A stretch of 64,000 nt of DNA from CAVSMC01 sp963798655. Its GTDB lineage: Bacteria; Pseudomonadota; Gammaproteobacteria; Burkholderiales; Casimicrobiaceae. Below, piece after piece: positions 1 to 7,374 of the stretch. How positions within the stretch are numbered: position 1 is the stretch's first letter; each line of letters begins with the position of its first letter. The notes under the pieces are model-generated. The model worked only from the letters and a program-made list of their open reading frames with translations, ran no database searches and was not told the origin of the DNA. Both the position numbers and the translations under genes were made by a program. The stretch is taken from positions 248,001 through 312,000 of the forward strand of contig CAWCUH010000012.1 of NCBI GenBank assembly GCA_963798655.1, given 5' to 3'.

Positions 1-1810
1 TCCAGAAGATGCCGAGGACGAGCGCGGGGAAGAACGCGGCCGCCGCGAGCGAGAACGCCGCCGACACGAGGAACAGGATGTCCGCGGGCTTTTGCACGGC
101 AACCGACGCCGCAATGACAGCGACGACCAGCAGCAGCACCTTGGAGATCATCACGCGGCGCGCCGTCGGCGCGTTCGGGTCGAGCATCTTGTAATACAGG
201 TCGTGCGACAGCGCGTTGGCGATCGTCAGCAGCAGGCCGTCGGCGGTCGACAGCGCCGCCGCGAGGCCGCCTGCGGCGACGAGCCCGGATATCACGTACG
301 GCAAGCCGGCAATCTCCGGTGTGGCCAGCACGACAATGTCGCCGCCGATCGCGATCTCGGCGAGTTGCACGATGCCGTCCTTGTTGACGTCGACGATCGA
401 CAGCAGGCTCGGATCGACCTTCGTCCACGACGCGACCCACTGTGGCAGCTGTGCGAACGGCGTGCCGACGAGGTGGGTGTAGACGTCGAACTTGGCGAGC
501 ACCGCGAGCGCCGGCGCGGTGAAGTACAGCAGGAAGATGAAGAACAGCGACCAGAACACCGAGGTTCGCGCCTCCTTCACCGACGGAGTCGTGTAGTAGC
601 GCATCAGGATATGCGGCAGCGCCGCCGTGCCGACCATCAGGCAGAACACGAGCGCGAGGAAGTTGCGTCTCGACACGTCGCGTGCCGCCTCGTCCTTGCC
701 GGGAAACGGCTCGGCGTGACGCAGCGGCGGCGCAGCGCGCGCTGCGGCGCCGGCGTCCTTGGTCCATGCGGCCTTCGCGGCGTCGACGTCCTGCGGATAC
801 GCGGCGAGCGATTTCTCGGCGGCGGTGAGCTGGTCCGCCGGCGCATTTTCCGCCTTCATCTTGTCGACGTTTGCGGCGAGCTTCTGCCTCTCGCTTTCGA
901 ACGTGCCCGGCAGGCCCTTCAGCTTCGCGCTCGCTTCCTCGGCGCGCGCCTTGAAGATGTTGCGGACCTCGATCTCCTTCGGGTCCTTCAGCAGCTGCTC
1001 CTCGCGCGCCGACACCTTCTCGAGCACCTTGCCGTACACGAGCTGCGGCACGGGAATGCCGGTGTGCTTCACCGACAGCCAGACCACCGGGATCATGTAG
1101 GCGACGATCAGGATGATGTACTGCGCCACCTGCGTCCACGTGACCGCGCGCATGCCGCCCAGGAACGAGCAGACGAGGATGCCGCCCAGACCGAGGAAAA
1201 CGCCCAACTCGAACGGCACGCCGGTGAGCCGCGTCGTGATGATGCCCACGCCGTAGATCTGCGCGACGACGTACGTGAACGAGCACAGGATCGCGGCGAA
1301 GATGCCGATCGCGCGCGGAATGTTGCCGCCGTAGCGCGCGCCGAGGAAGTCGGGGATCGTGAACTGCCCGAACTTGCGCAGGTACGGCGCGAGGAACAGC
1401 GCGACGAGGCAGTAGCCGCCGGTCCACCCCATGATGAAGGCGAGGCCGTTGAAGCCGGTGAGGTACAGCGTGCCCGCCATGCCGATGAACGACGCCGCGC
1501 TCATCCAGTCGGCGCCGGTCGCCATGCCGTTGAACAGCGCCGGTACGCGCCGACCTGCGACGTAGTACTCGGCGGCGTCGGAGGTGCGCGCCATCACCCC
1601 GATGCCCGCGTACAGGCCGACGGTGGCGAGCAGGAAGATGTAGCCGATCCAGTTGCGCGGCATCCCGAGCTGCTCGAGGATCGCGAGCGCGATGATGAAG
1701 ACGACGAACCCGCCGGTGTAGAACGCGTAGATCTTCTTCAGCTGCGCGGTGAACGCGCGCTGGCCGCCGGCGGTGAATATGTTCGTGGGCGTGTGCGCAG
1801 GCGTGCTCAT
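1..1810 (-). CDS. actP: Sodium:solute symporter, acetate/monocarboxylate type (3' end beyond window)
   Basis: Inner-membrane sodium:solute symporter (SSS family) of the VC_2705/ActP-like group, expected to import acetate or another short monocarboxylate. About 603 residues are visible, and the C-terminus runs off the left edge. The sequence is a chain of hydrophobic helices with the family motif SDAAEYYVAGRR near residue 80 and GADWMSAASF just after it. A hydrophilic, charged insert of roughly 120 residues (about 245-370) lies between membrane segments, as in this subgroup. The ATG overlaps the stop of the DUF4212 gene (ATGA), so the two are translationally coupled. An acetyl-CoA synthetase gene lies upstream on the same strand, which supports acetate as substrate. 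The family call is sure; the substrate is inferred from context. Confidence 0.9.
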   Translation of the reverse strand, partial: MSTPAHTPTNIFTAGGQRAFTAQLKKIYAFYTGGFVVFIIALAILEQLGMPRNWIGYIFLLATVGLYAGIGVMARTSDAAEYYVAGRRVPALFNGMATGADWMSAASFIGMAGTLYLTGFNGLAFIMGWTGGYCLVALFLAPYLRKFGQFTIPDFLGARYGGNIPRAIGIFAAILCSFTYVVAQIYGVGIITTRLTGVPFELGVFLGLGGILVCSFLGGMRAVTWTQVAQYIILIVAYMIPVVWLSVKHTGIPVPQLVYGKVLEKVSAREEQLLKDPKEIEVRNIFKARAEEASAKLKGLPGTFESERQKLAANVDKMKAENAPADQLTAAEKSLAAYPQDVDAAKAAWTKDAGAAARAAPPLRHAEPFPGKDEAARDVSRRNFLALVFCLMVGTAALPHILMRYYTTPSVKEARTSVFWSLFFIFLLYFTAPALAVLAKFDVYTHLVGTPFAQLPQWVASWTKVDPSLLSIVDVNKDGIVQLAEIAIGGDIVVLATPEIAGLPYVISGLVAAGGLAAALSTADGLLLTIANALSHDLYYKMLDPNAPTARRVMISKVLLLVVAVIAASVAVQKPADILFLVSAAFSLAAAAFFPALVLGIFW

Positions 1811-2070
1811 TGTTCGTCTCCCTCGTGGACGTCGTAGACGCGGTCGAGCGTGTTCATGTAGCGCGCGTAGTACCAGATGATGAGCACGTAGACGATCAGC
1901 GAGCCTTGCGCCGCCATCCAGAACGAGAACGGCCAACCGAAGAAATTGAACGACAGGTCGCGGGCGAAGTACCCGAGGACGAAGGTGACGACGAACCAGA
2001 TGAACAGCAGGATCGCGGTGATCGTGAGGTTCTTGTGCCAGTACTCACGATGCTTCTCGGTCAACTGCAT
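1807..2070 (-). CDS. DUF4212 small membrane subunit of the symporter
   Basis: An 87-residue protein with two hydrophobic helices (about 18-37 and 50-70) and a Trp/Tyr-rich start (EHREYWHKN). It matches the DUF4212 family, which is found almost always directly upstream of VC_2705-type sodium:solute symporters and is thought to be an accessory subunit. A strong ribosome binding site (AGGAGGAG) precedes the ATG. The last codons overlap the symporter start by four bases, so the pair is one transcription and translation unit. The biochemical role of DUF4212 proteins is not firmly established. Confidence 0.9.
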   Translation of the reverse strand: MQLTEKHREYWHKNLTITAILLFIWFVVTFVLGYFARDLSFNFFGWPFSFWMAAQGSLIVYVLIIWYYARYMNTLDRVYDVHEGDEQ

Positions 2071-2154
2071 GACAGGCTCCTCCTAGCATTCGACGCGGCC
2101 TTGTATGGAAACCCCGCAAGCTGCCGGTGCCCGTTCTTGTGCGGGCGTACCGAC

Positions 2155-2175
2155 CCGCCCGGACGGGCCGGGCGG
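2155..2175 (-). terminator. GC-rich hairpin after the TPR gene
   Basis: A perfect 8-bp stem (CCGCCCGG/CCGGGCGG) with loop ACGGG lies in the 203-bp spacer between the TPR gene and the DUF4212 gene. There is no T-run on the minus-strand side, so it is at best a pause or Rho-assisted site. No other feature was seen in this spacer besides the DUF4212 ribosome binding site. Confidence 0.25.
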
Positions 2176-2273
2176 CAAAGTGCCGCGAGTATAGCCAGCT
2201 TTGTTCGGCAGCAACAAGCCCGCGGGTCGGCGCGACGCCTCGCCGTCCGGCGCAATGGCTGCGCCGCAACGCT

Positions 2274-2858
2274 TCAGTTGCTCAGACGAAGGCCCGTTTC
2301 GCGTGCGAGCTGACGCGCGACCTTCGGCTCGAACTTCACCAGGTGATCGGCGATGCGCTGCGCCTCGTCGCGATGGCCGAGGTCGAAATGGACGCGCGCG
2401 AGCTGGTACCAGCCGTACGGGCTCATCGGCTGCAGCTTCGTGTTGCGCTTCAGCGGCGCGAGAGCCTCCTCGAGACGGCGGCACGCGATCAACGACAGCG
2501 CGAGACCGTACAGCGCCCGATCGTGGTCGGCGTTGCGCTCCAGCGCACGGCGAAACGCCGCCATCGCGGCGTCGTGATCGTTCAGCTGCTGCAGCAGGTA
2601 GCCGCGGTTGAAATGGTATTCGGCATTGGCCGGGTCGATCGCGATCGCGCGGTCGAACGTCGCGAGCGCCGCGCGCCTCTCGCCCGCCTGCGCCTGCTGG
2701 AAGGCGATCGACGCGAGCGCGAGCGCGTCGTTCGGATCCTGCGCGAGCATCTTGCGATAGAAGTCGAGCGCGCGCCCGCGTTGGCCGAACAGCAGCAGCC
2801 ATGCGGCCACCTGGTTCCAGACGCTGCGGCGCAGCCGCCGCGCGAGCGCGGCGCTCAT
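2274..2858 (-). CDS. TPR repeat protein
   Basis: A 194-residue soluble protein made of tetratricopeptide-like helical repeats: segments around ALDFYRKML.DPNDALAL, ALATFDRAIAIDPANAEYHFNRGY and AMAAFRRALERNADHDRALYGLAL have the 34-residue TPR pattern. TPRs mediate protein-protein contacts; no catalytic domain is visible. The start was placed at the ATG that overlaps the stop of the upstream membrane-protein gene (ATGA), although an in-frame extension to 2930 exists. It lies between acs and the DUF4212/symporter pair on the same strand, so a link with acetate uptake is possible but only by position. Confidence 0.8.
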   Translation of the reverse strand: MSAALARRLRRSVWNQVAAWLLLFGQRGRALDFYRKMLAQDPNDALALASIAFQQAQAGERRAALATFDRAIAIDPANAEYHFNRGYLLQQLNDHDAAMAAFRRALERNADHDRALYGLALSLIACRRLEEALAPLKRNTKLQPMSPYGWYQLARVHFDLGHRDEAQRIADHLVKFEPKVARQLARETGLRLSN

Positions 2859-3193
2859 CGGCCGCCGAGGCATTGCGCGACGGCGAGGCCGTGGCGCTGG
2901 CACGCGTCGGCAATCGCGAGCATCGTCCACAGATATCCGACGGCGAGCAACGACAGCGCCACCAGCGGCAGATGCCGGTCGGCGATGAACTTCGGCGTGA
3001 TCCAGCGTGCGATCCGCGTCACCGGCGAGGCAACGACGGCGAGGAGCCGGTAGAAGAAATTGGCCTGCGGATCCTGGCCGAACCCGCGCGCAAGCACGTA
3101 GACGATGCCCTGGCCGGCGATCGACAGCAGCGGGATCGCGATCACGAGCTGAACGAGCCGCAGCCAGAAAAGCGTCGAGCCGAGATCGTTCAC
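2855..3193 (-). CDS. Small YggT-like integral membrane protein
   Basis: A protein of about 112 residues with two or three hydrophobic helices. The central stretch NFFYRLLAVVASPVTRIARWITP followed by a second hydrophobic run resembles the YggT family pattern (aromatic/Asn, then Pro, then Arg-rich, then Pro), but it is weak enough that the family assignment is tentative. No ATG exists in frame. The GTG used here starts just before the first helix, and a longer form from a GTG at 3277 would add an Arg/Cys-rich leader that looks unlike a real N-terminus. The stop overlaps the TPR start by four bases, implying co-translation. No function can be given. Confidence 0.6.
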   Translation of the reverse strand: MNDLGSTLFWLRLVQLVIAIPLLSIAGQGIVYVLARGFGQDPQANFFYRLLAVVASPVTRIARWITPKFIADRHLPLVALSLLAVGYLWTMLAIADACQRHGLAVAQCLGGR

Positions 3194-3373
3194 GAGGCCG
3201 GCACCGGAGATGAAAAAGCGGCGCCCGCAGTGCGAGCGCCGAGGAAGTTTACCGCAGTGCGCACCGTCCTCGCGCACGGCGGCTCATGCCGAGCGGCGCG
3301 TCACCTCGAGCGCAAGCGAGCGAGCTGCTTTTCAAGCGAGCGGCGCAGCGGCAGGTCGCCTTCGGAAATGATC

Positions 3374-5353
3374 TCAGAGCCGCTCTTGCAGCTGCTCCAG
3401 TATCGCCGGATTCTCGAGCGTCGACACGTCCTGCGTGATCGTCTCGCCCTTCGCGAGCGAGCGCAGCAGCCGGCGCATGATCTTGCCCGATCGCGTCTTC
3501 GGAAGGTTGTCGCCGAAGCGGATGTCCTTCGGTTTCGCGATCGGTCCGATCTCCTTGCCGACCCAGTCGCGCAACTCCTTCGCGATGCGCTCGGCGTCGG
3601 CGCCGTGCGGGCGCGCCTGCTTCAGCACGACGAACGCGCACACCGCTTCGCCCGTCATCTCGTCGGGCCGTCCGACGACGGCCGCCTCGGCCACCATCGA
3701 GTTCGCGACGAGCGCCGATTCGATTTCCATCGTTCCTAGCCGGTGCCCCGAGACGTTCAGCACGTCGTCGATGCGGCCCATGATGGTGAAATAGCCGCGC
3801 TCCTTGTCGCGCACCGAGCCGTCGCCGGCGAGATAGAGCCGTCCGCCGAGCTCTTCGGGGTAGTACGACTTCCGGTAGCGCTCGGGATCGCCCCAGATCG
3901 TGCGGATCATCGCCGGCCACGGCCGCTTGATCACGAGAATGCCGCCGTGCCCGTTGTCGACGTCGTGACCGGTCTCGTCGACGATCGCCGCCATGATCCC
4001 GGGCAGCGGCAGCGTGCACGACCCCGGCACGAGCGGCGTCACGCCCGGCAGCGGCGTGATCATGTGACCGCCGGTTTCCGTCTGCCACCAGGTGTCGACG
4101 ATCGGGCAGCGGCCGCCGCCGACATTGGTGTGGTACCACATCCACGCTTCCGGATTGATCGGCTCGCCGACGGTGCCGAGCAGTCGCAGGCTCGACATGT
4201 CGTACTTCGTCGGCGCGTACTGCGGATTCGAGTTCGCCGCCTTGATCAGCGAGCGGATCGCGGTGGGCGCCGTGTAGAAGATGTTCACCTTGTGGTCCTG
4301 GATCATCTTCCAGAAGCGGCCGGCATCAGGGTACGTCGGGATGCCTTCGAAGACGATCTCGGTCGCGCCGACGGCAAGCGGCCCGTACGCGATGTACGTG
4401 TGCCCGGTGACCCAGCCGACGTCGGCCGTGCACCAGAAGACGTCCTGCGGCTTCACGTCGAACACCCAGCGCATCGTCAGCGCGGCCCACAGCAGGTAGC
4501 CTCCCGAGCTGTGCTGGACGCCCTTCGGCTTGCCGGTCGAGCCCGACGTGTAGAGGATGAACAGCGGGTGCTCGGCGCCCACCCACTCGGGCTCGCAGGT
4601 TTCGGCCTGCTTCGCCGTGAGCTCGTGCATCCAGACGTCGCGCGGCGCCTTGAAGCCGACGTCGTTGCCGGTGCGGCGGTAGACGACGACGCTTCGCATC
4701 GCCTCGCAGCCACCCATGCCGATCGCTTCGTCGACGATCGCCTTCAGCGGCAGCGGCCGGCCGCCGCGCATCTGCTCGTCGGCGGTGATCGTCGCAACGG
4801 CGCCGGCGTCGATGATCCGCTCCTGCAGCGACTTCGCCGAGAATCCGCCGAACACGACCGAGTGCGTCGCACCGATGCGCGCGCAGGCCTGCATCGCGAC
4901 GACCGCTTCGATCGACATCGGCATGTAGATGACGACGCGGTCGCCCCTGCCGATGGCGAGCGAGCGCAGGCCGTTCGCAAGCCTGCACACGCGGTGGTAG
5001 AGCTCGCGGTACGTGATGCGCGTCACCTTGCCGTCGTCGGCCTCGAAGATGATCGCGACCTTCTCGGCGTTGCCGTTCTCGAGGTTGCGCTCGAGGCAGT
5101 TGTACGAGACGTTGAGCTCGCCGTCGTCGAACCATTTGTAGAACGGCGCGCCGGACTCGTCCAGCACGCGCGTGAACGGCTTCTTCCACGCGAGCGTCTC
5201 GCGCGCGAGTCCGGCCCAAAACCCGGTGAAGTCCTTCGCGGCCGCCGCGTTCATCCGCTCGAAGTCGACGGGCTTGACGGTCGCCTGCGCGACGAAGCCG
5301 GGCGGCGGCGGAAACAGGCGGTTCTCGTGCGAAACGGACTCGATCGTCGACAT
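3374..5353 (-). CDS. acsA: Acetate--CoA ligase (acetyl-CoA synthetase, AMP-forming)
   Basis: Cytoplasmic enzyme that activates acetate with ATP and CoA to acetyl-CoA through acetyl-AMP. The 659 residues match the usual length. Motifs: phosphate-binding loop YTSGSTGKPKG (about 270), WWQTETGG (about 415), YLAGDG, GRIDDVLNVSGHR and the C-terminal acylation-target lysine in PKTRSGKIMRR. The ATG at 5353 is preceded by GGAGGAACGAGC, a good ribosome binding site; upstream in-frame codons are low-complexity. It is followed on the same strand by small membrane, TPR, DUF4212 and symporter genes, an acetate-scavenging arrangement, and is divergent from fumarase. In many bacteria the SGK lysine is regulated by acetylation; no acetyltransferase gene is nearby. 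Confidence 0.96.
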   Translation of the reverse strand: MSTIESVSHENRLFPPPPGFVAQATVKPVDFERMNAAAAKDFTGFWAGLARETLAWKKPFTRVLDESGAPFYKWFDDGELNVSYNCLERNLENGNAEKVAIIFEADDGKVTRITYRELYHRVCRLANGLRSLAIGRGDRVVIYMPMSIEAVVAMQACARIGATHSVVFGGFSAKSLQERIIDAGAVATITADEQMRGGRPLPLKAIVDEAIGMGGCEAMRSVVVYRRTGNDVGFKAPRDVWMHELTAKQAETCEPEWVGAEHPLFILYTSGSTGKPKGVQHSSGGYLLWAALTMRWVFDVKPQDVFWCTADVGWVTGHTYIAYGPLAVGATEIVFEGIPTYPDAGRFWKMIQDHKVNIFYTAPTAIRSLIKAANSNPQYAPTKYDMSSLRLLGTVGEPINPEAWMWYHTNVGGGRCPIVDTWWQTETGGHMITPLPGVTPLVPGSCTLPLPGIMAAIVDETGHDVDNGHGGILVIKRPWPAMIRTIWGDPERYRKSYYPEELGGRLYLAGDGSVRDKERGYFTIMGRIDDVLNVSGHRLGTMEIESALVANSMVAEAAVVGRPDEMTGEAVCAFVVLKQARPHGADAERIAKELRDWVGKEIGPIAKPKDIRFGDNLPKTRSGKIMRRLLRSLAKGETITQDVSTLENPAILEQLQERL

Positions 5354-5708
5354 GCTCGTTCCTCCATTCGGTTCGCTCGGGCGCGCATCGCGGCGCGCCG
5401 TCATTCGCTCTCTCAGCAGTCTAAACCAAGCGCCCGCGCCGAGGCACGCGCGGCCGCGGGTGCCGGGGCGCGCGACCGTGCCGTTATAGAGGACGCCACT
5501 TACGGCAGCCTTACGCACGTGCCCGACGCACACCCTGTCCTGCGTCAAACGGCGAGGCGCGCGCCCGGTGATACGATTGGATTTTGCCCGCCCGGCGCGT
5601 GTGCGTGCGTCACCGCGCCGCGCGTATTCCCGCACGAGCGCAAATGAGCCGGCGGCCGCCGATGCCGCCGCGACGCGGGCGCGCCGATCTGCAATCGAGG
5701 GAGCCGCC
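5354..5708. promoter_or_regulatory. 355-bp divergent spacer between acs and fumarase
   Basis: The region must hold the start signals for both divergent genes. On the minus strand a TATAAC hexamer at 5483-5488 could be the acs -10 box, but no convincing -35 lies 17 bp further out. Toward fumarase, a GGGAG ribosome binding site sits 8 bases before the ATG. The rest is GC-rich with no clear operator or riboswitch. Confidence 0.35.
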
Positions 5709-7229
5709 ATGGTCGCGATCCGCCAGCAGGACCTGATCGACAGCGTTGCCGACGCGCTGCAGTACATCTCGTACTACCACCCGATGGACTACATCGAGGC
5801 GCTCGGCGAGGCGTACGCGGCCGAGGAGTCGCCGGCGGCGAAGGATGCGATCGCGCAGATCCTCACGAATTCGCGGATGTGCGCCGAGGGCCATCGGCCG
5901 CTGTGCCAGGACACCGGCATCGTCGTCGCGTTCGTCGACGTCGGCATGGATGTGCGCTGGGAAGGCGCGACGATGGGCGTCGGCGAGATGATCAACGAAG
6001 GCGTGCGCCGCGCGTACCTCGACCCCGACAACAAGCTTCGCGCATCGATCCTCGCCGACCCGGCCGGCGCGCGCCGGAATACGAAGGACAACACGCCGGC
6101 GGTCGTCCACTACGAGCTCGTCGCCGGCGATCGGGTCGAAGTGCGCATCGCGGCGAAGGGCGGCGGCAGCGAGAACAAGTCGAAGTTCGCGATGCTGAAC
6201 CCGTCCGACTCGATCGTCGACTGGGTGCTGAAGACGGTGCCGATGATGGGCGCCGGATGGTGCCCGCCCGGCATGCTGGGCATTGGCATCGGCGGCAGCG
6301 CCGAGAAGGCGATGCTGCTCGCGAAGCGCTCGCTGATGGATCCGATCGACATCCATGCGCTGAAAGCACGCGGCGCTCGCAGCCGCGTCGACGAGCTGCG
6401 GCTCGAGCTCTACGACAAGGTGAACGCGCTCGGCATCGGCGCGCAGGGGCTGGGCGGCCTCGCGACGGTGCTCGACGTGAAGATCCTCGACTACCCGACG
6501 CATGCGGCGAGCCTTCCGGTCGCGATGATCCCGAACTGCGCGGCGACGCGCCACGCGCATTTCACGCTCGACGGCCACGGTGCGGCCAGGCTCGAGCCGC
6601 CCGATCTCGCGCGCTGGCCGCGCGTCGAGTGGACGCCGTCACCCGAATCCCGGCGGGTGAACCTCGACACGCTGACGGCGGCCGAGGTCGCGAGCTGGCG
6701 GTCGGGCGAGCAGCTGCTTCTCAACGGCAAGATGCTGACCGGCCGCGACGCCGCGCACAAGCGCATTGCCGACATGCTGGCAAAAGGCGAGAAGCTGCCG
6801 GTCAGCTTCACCAACCGCGTGATCTATTACGTCGGCCCGGTCGATCCGGTGCGCGACGAGGTCGTCGGGCCCGCGGGGCCGACGACGTCGACGCGGATGG
6901 ACAAGTTCACCGAGACGATGCTCGCGAAGACCGGACTGATCGCGATGATCGGCAAGGCCGAGCGCGGTCCCGCGGCGATCGATTCGATCCGCAGGCACAA
7001 GGCGGCGTACCTGATGGCCGTCGGCGGCGCCGCGTACCTCGTCGCGAAGGCAATTCGTAGTGCACGGGTCGTTGCGTTCGCCGATCTCGGCATGGAAGCG
7101 ATCTACGAGTTCGACGTGAAGGACATGCCGGTGACCGTCGCCGTCGACGCGAACGGCGCATCGGTCCACCAGAGCGGCCCGCGCGAGTGGCAGGCGAAGA
7201 TCGGCAGGATTCCTGTAGCCGTCAGCTGA
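5709..7229 (+). CDS. fumA: Fumarate hydratase, class I (iron-sulfur)
   Basis: TCA-cycle enzyme interconverting fumarate and L-malate using an oxygen-sensitive [4Fe-4S] cluster. The 506-residue single chain contains the alpha-type domain (first about 280 residues) fused to the beta-type domain, as in FumA/FumB. Cys residues that can ligate the cluster occur in RPLCQDTG (about 60), GWCPPGM (about 180) and IPNCAATRH (about 275). The motif GPAGPTTSTRMDKF and KGGGSENKSKF are typical of the family. ATG at 5709 is chosen for its GGGAG ribosome binding site; the frame stays open upstream but is compositionally non-coding. Divergent from acs, so both enzymes of two-carbon entry may be co-regulated. 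Confidence 0.95.
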   Translation: MVAIRQQDLIDSVADALQYISYYHPMDYIEALGEAYAAEESPAAKDAIAQILTNSRMCAEGHRPLCQDTGIVVAFVDVGMDVRWEGATMGVGEMINEGVRRAYLDPDNKLRASILADPAGARRNTKDNTPAVVHYELVAGDRVEVRIAAKGGGSENKSKFAMLNPSDSIVDWVLKTVPMMGAGWCPPGMLGIGIGGSAEKAMLLAKRSLMDPIDIHALKARGARSRVDELRLELYDKVNALGIGAQGLGGLATVLDVKILDYPTHAASLPVAMIPNCAATRHAHFTLDGHGAARLEPPDLARWPRVEWTPSPESRRVNLDTLTAAEVASWRSGEQLLLNGKMLTGRDAAHKRIADMLAKGEKLPVSFTNRVIYYVGPVDPVRDEVVGPAGPTTSTRMDKFTETMLAKTGLIAMIGKAERGPAAIDSIRRHKAAYLMAVGGAAYLVAKAIRSARVVAFADLGMEAIYEFDVKDMPVTVAVDANGASVHQSGPREWQAKIGRIPVAVS

Positions 7230-7374
7230 CAGTCGGTTTTTATCGGACGACGGTGCACAGCGCGCGCACCGATGGCACCATGTGTGCTTTTTCGCGGAGT
7301 CGCGCCATACCAACGCAAATGCAGCGCCGCTCGTCCGCATCGCGCGCGCGCGCGCCGCGGGATTCGATCGAAGC

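Noticed and set aside
92..1837. Long plus-strand open frame (581 codons) opposite the symporter
   Set aside because: It is the antisense of a gene with near-total G/C at wobble positions; its product is Arg/Asp/His-rich and unlike any fold. The minus-strand reading is a clear SSS transporter.
3743..5647. Plus-strand open frame of 634 codons opposite acs
   Set aside because: Same antisense effect; the minus strand holds an intact acetyl-CoA synthetase.
7215..7250. GTCAGCTGAC palindrome followed by GGTTTTT after fumarase as a terminator
   Set aside because: The palindrome has no loop and cannot form a normal terminator hairpin; the T-run alone is not enough.
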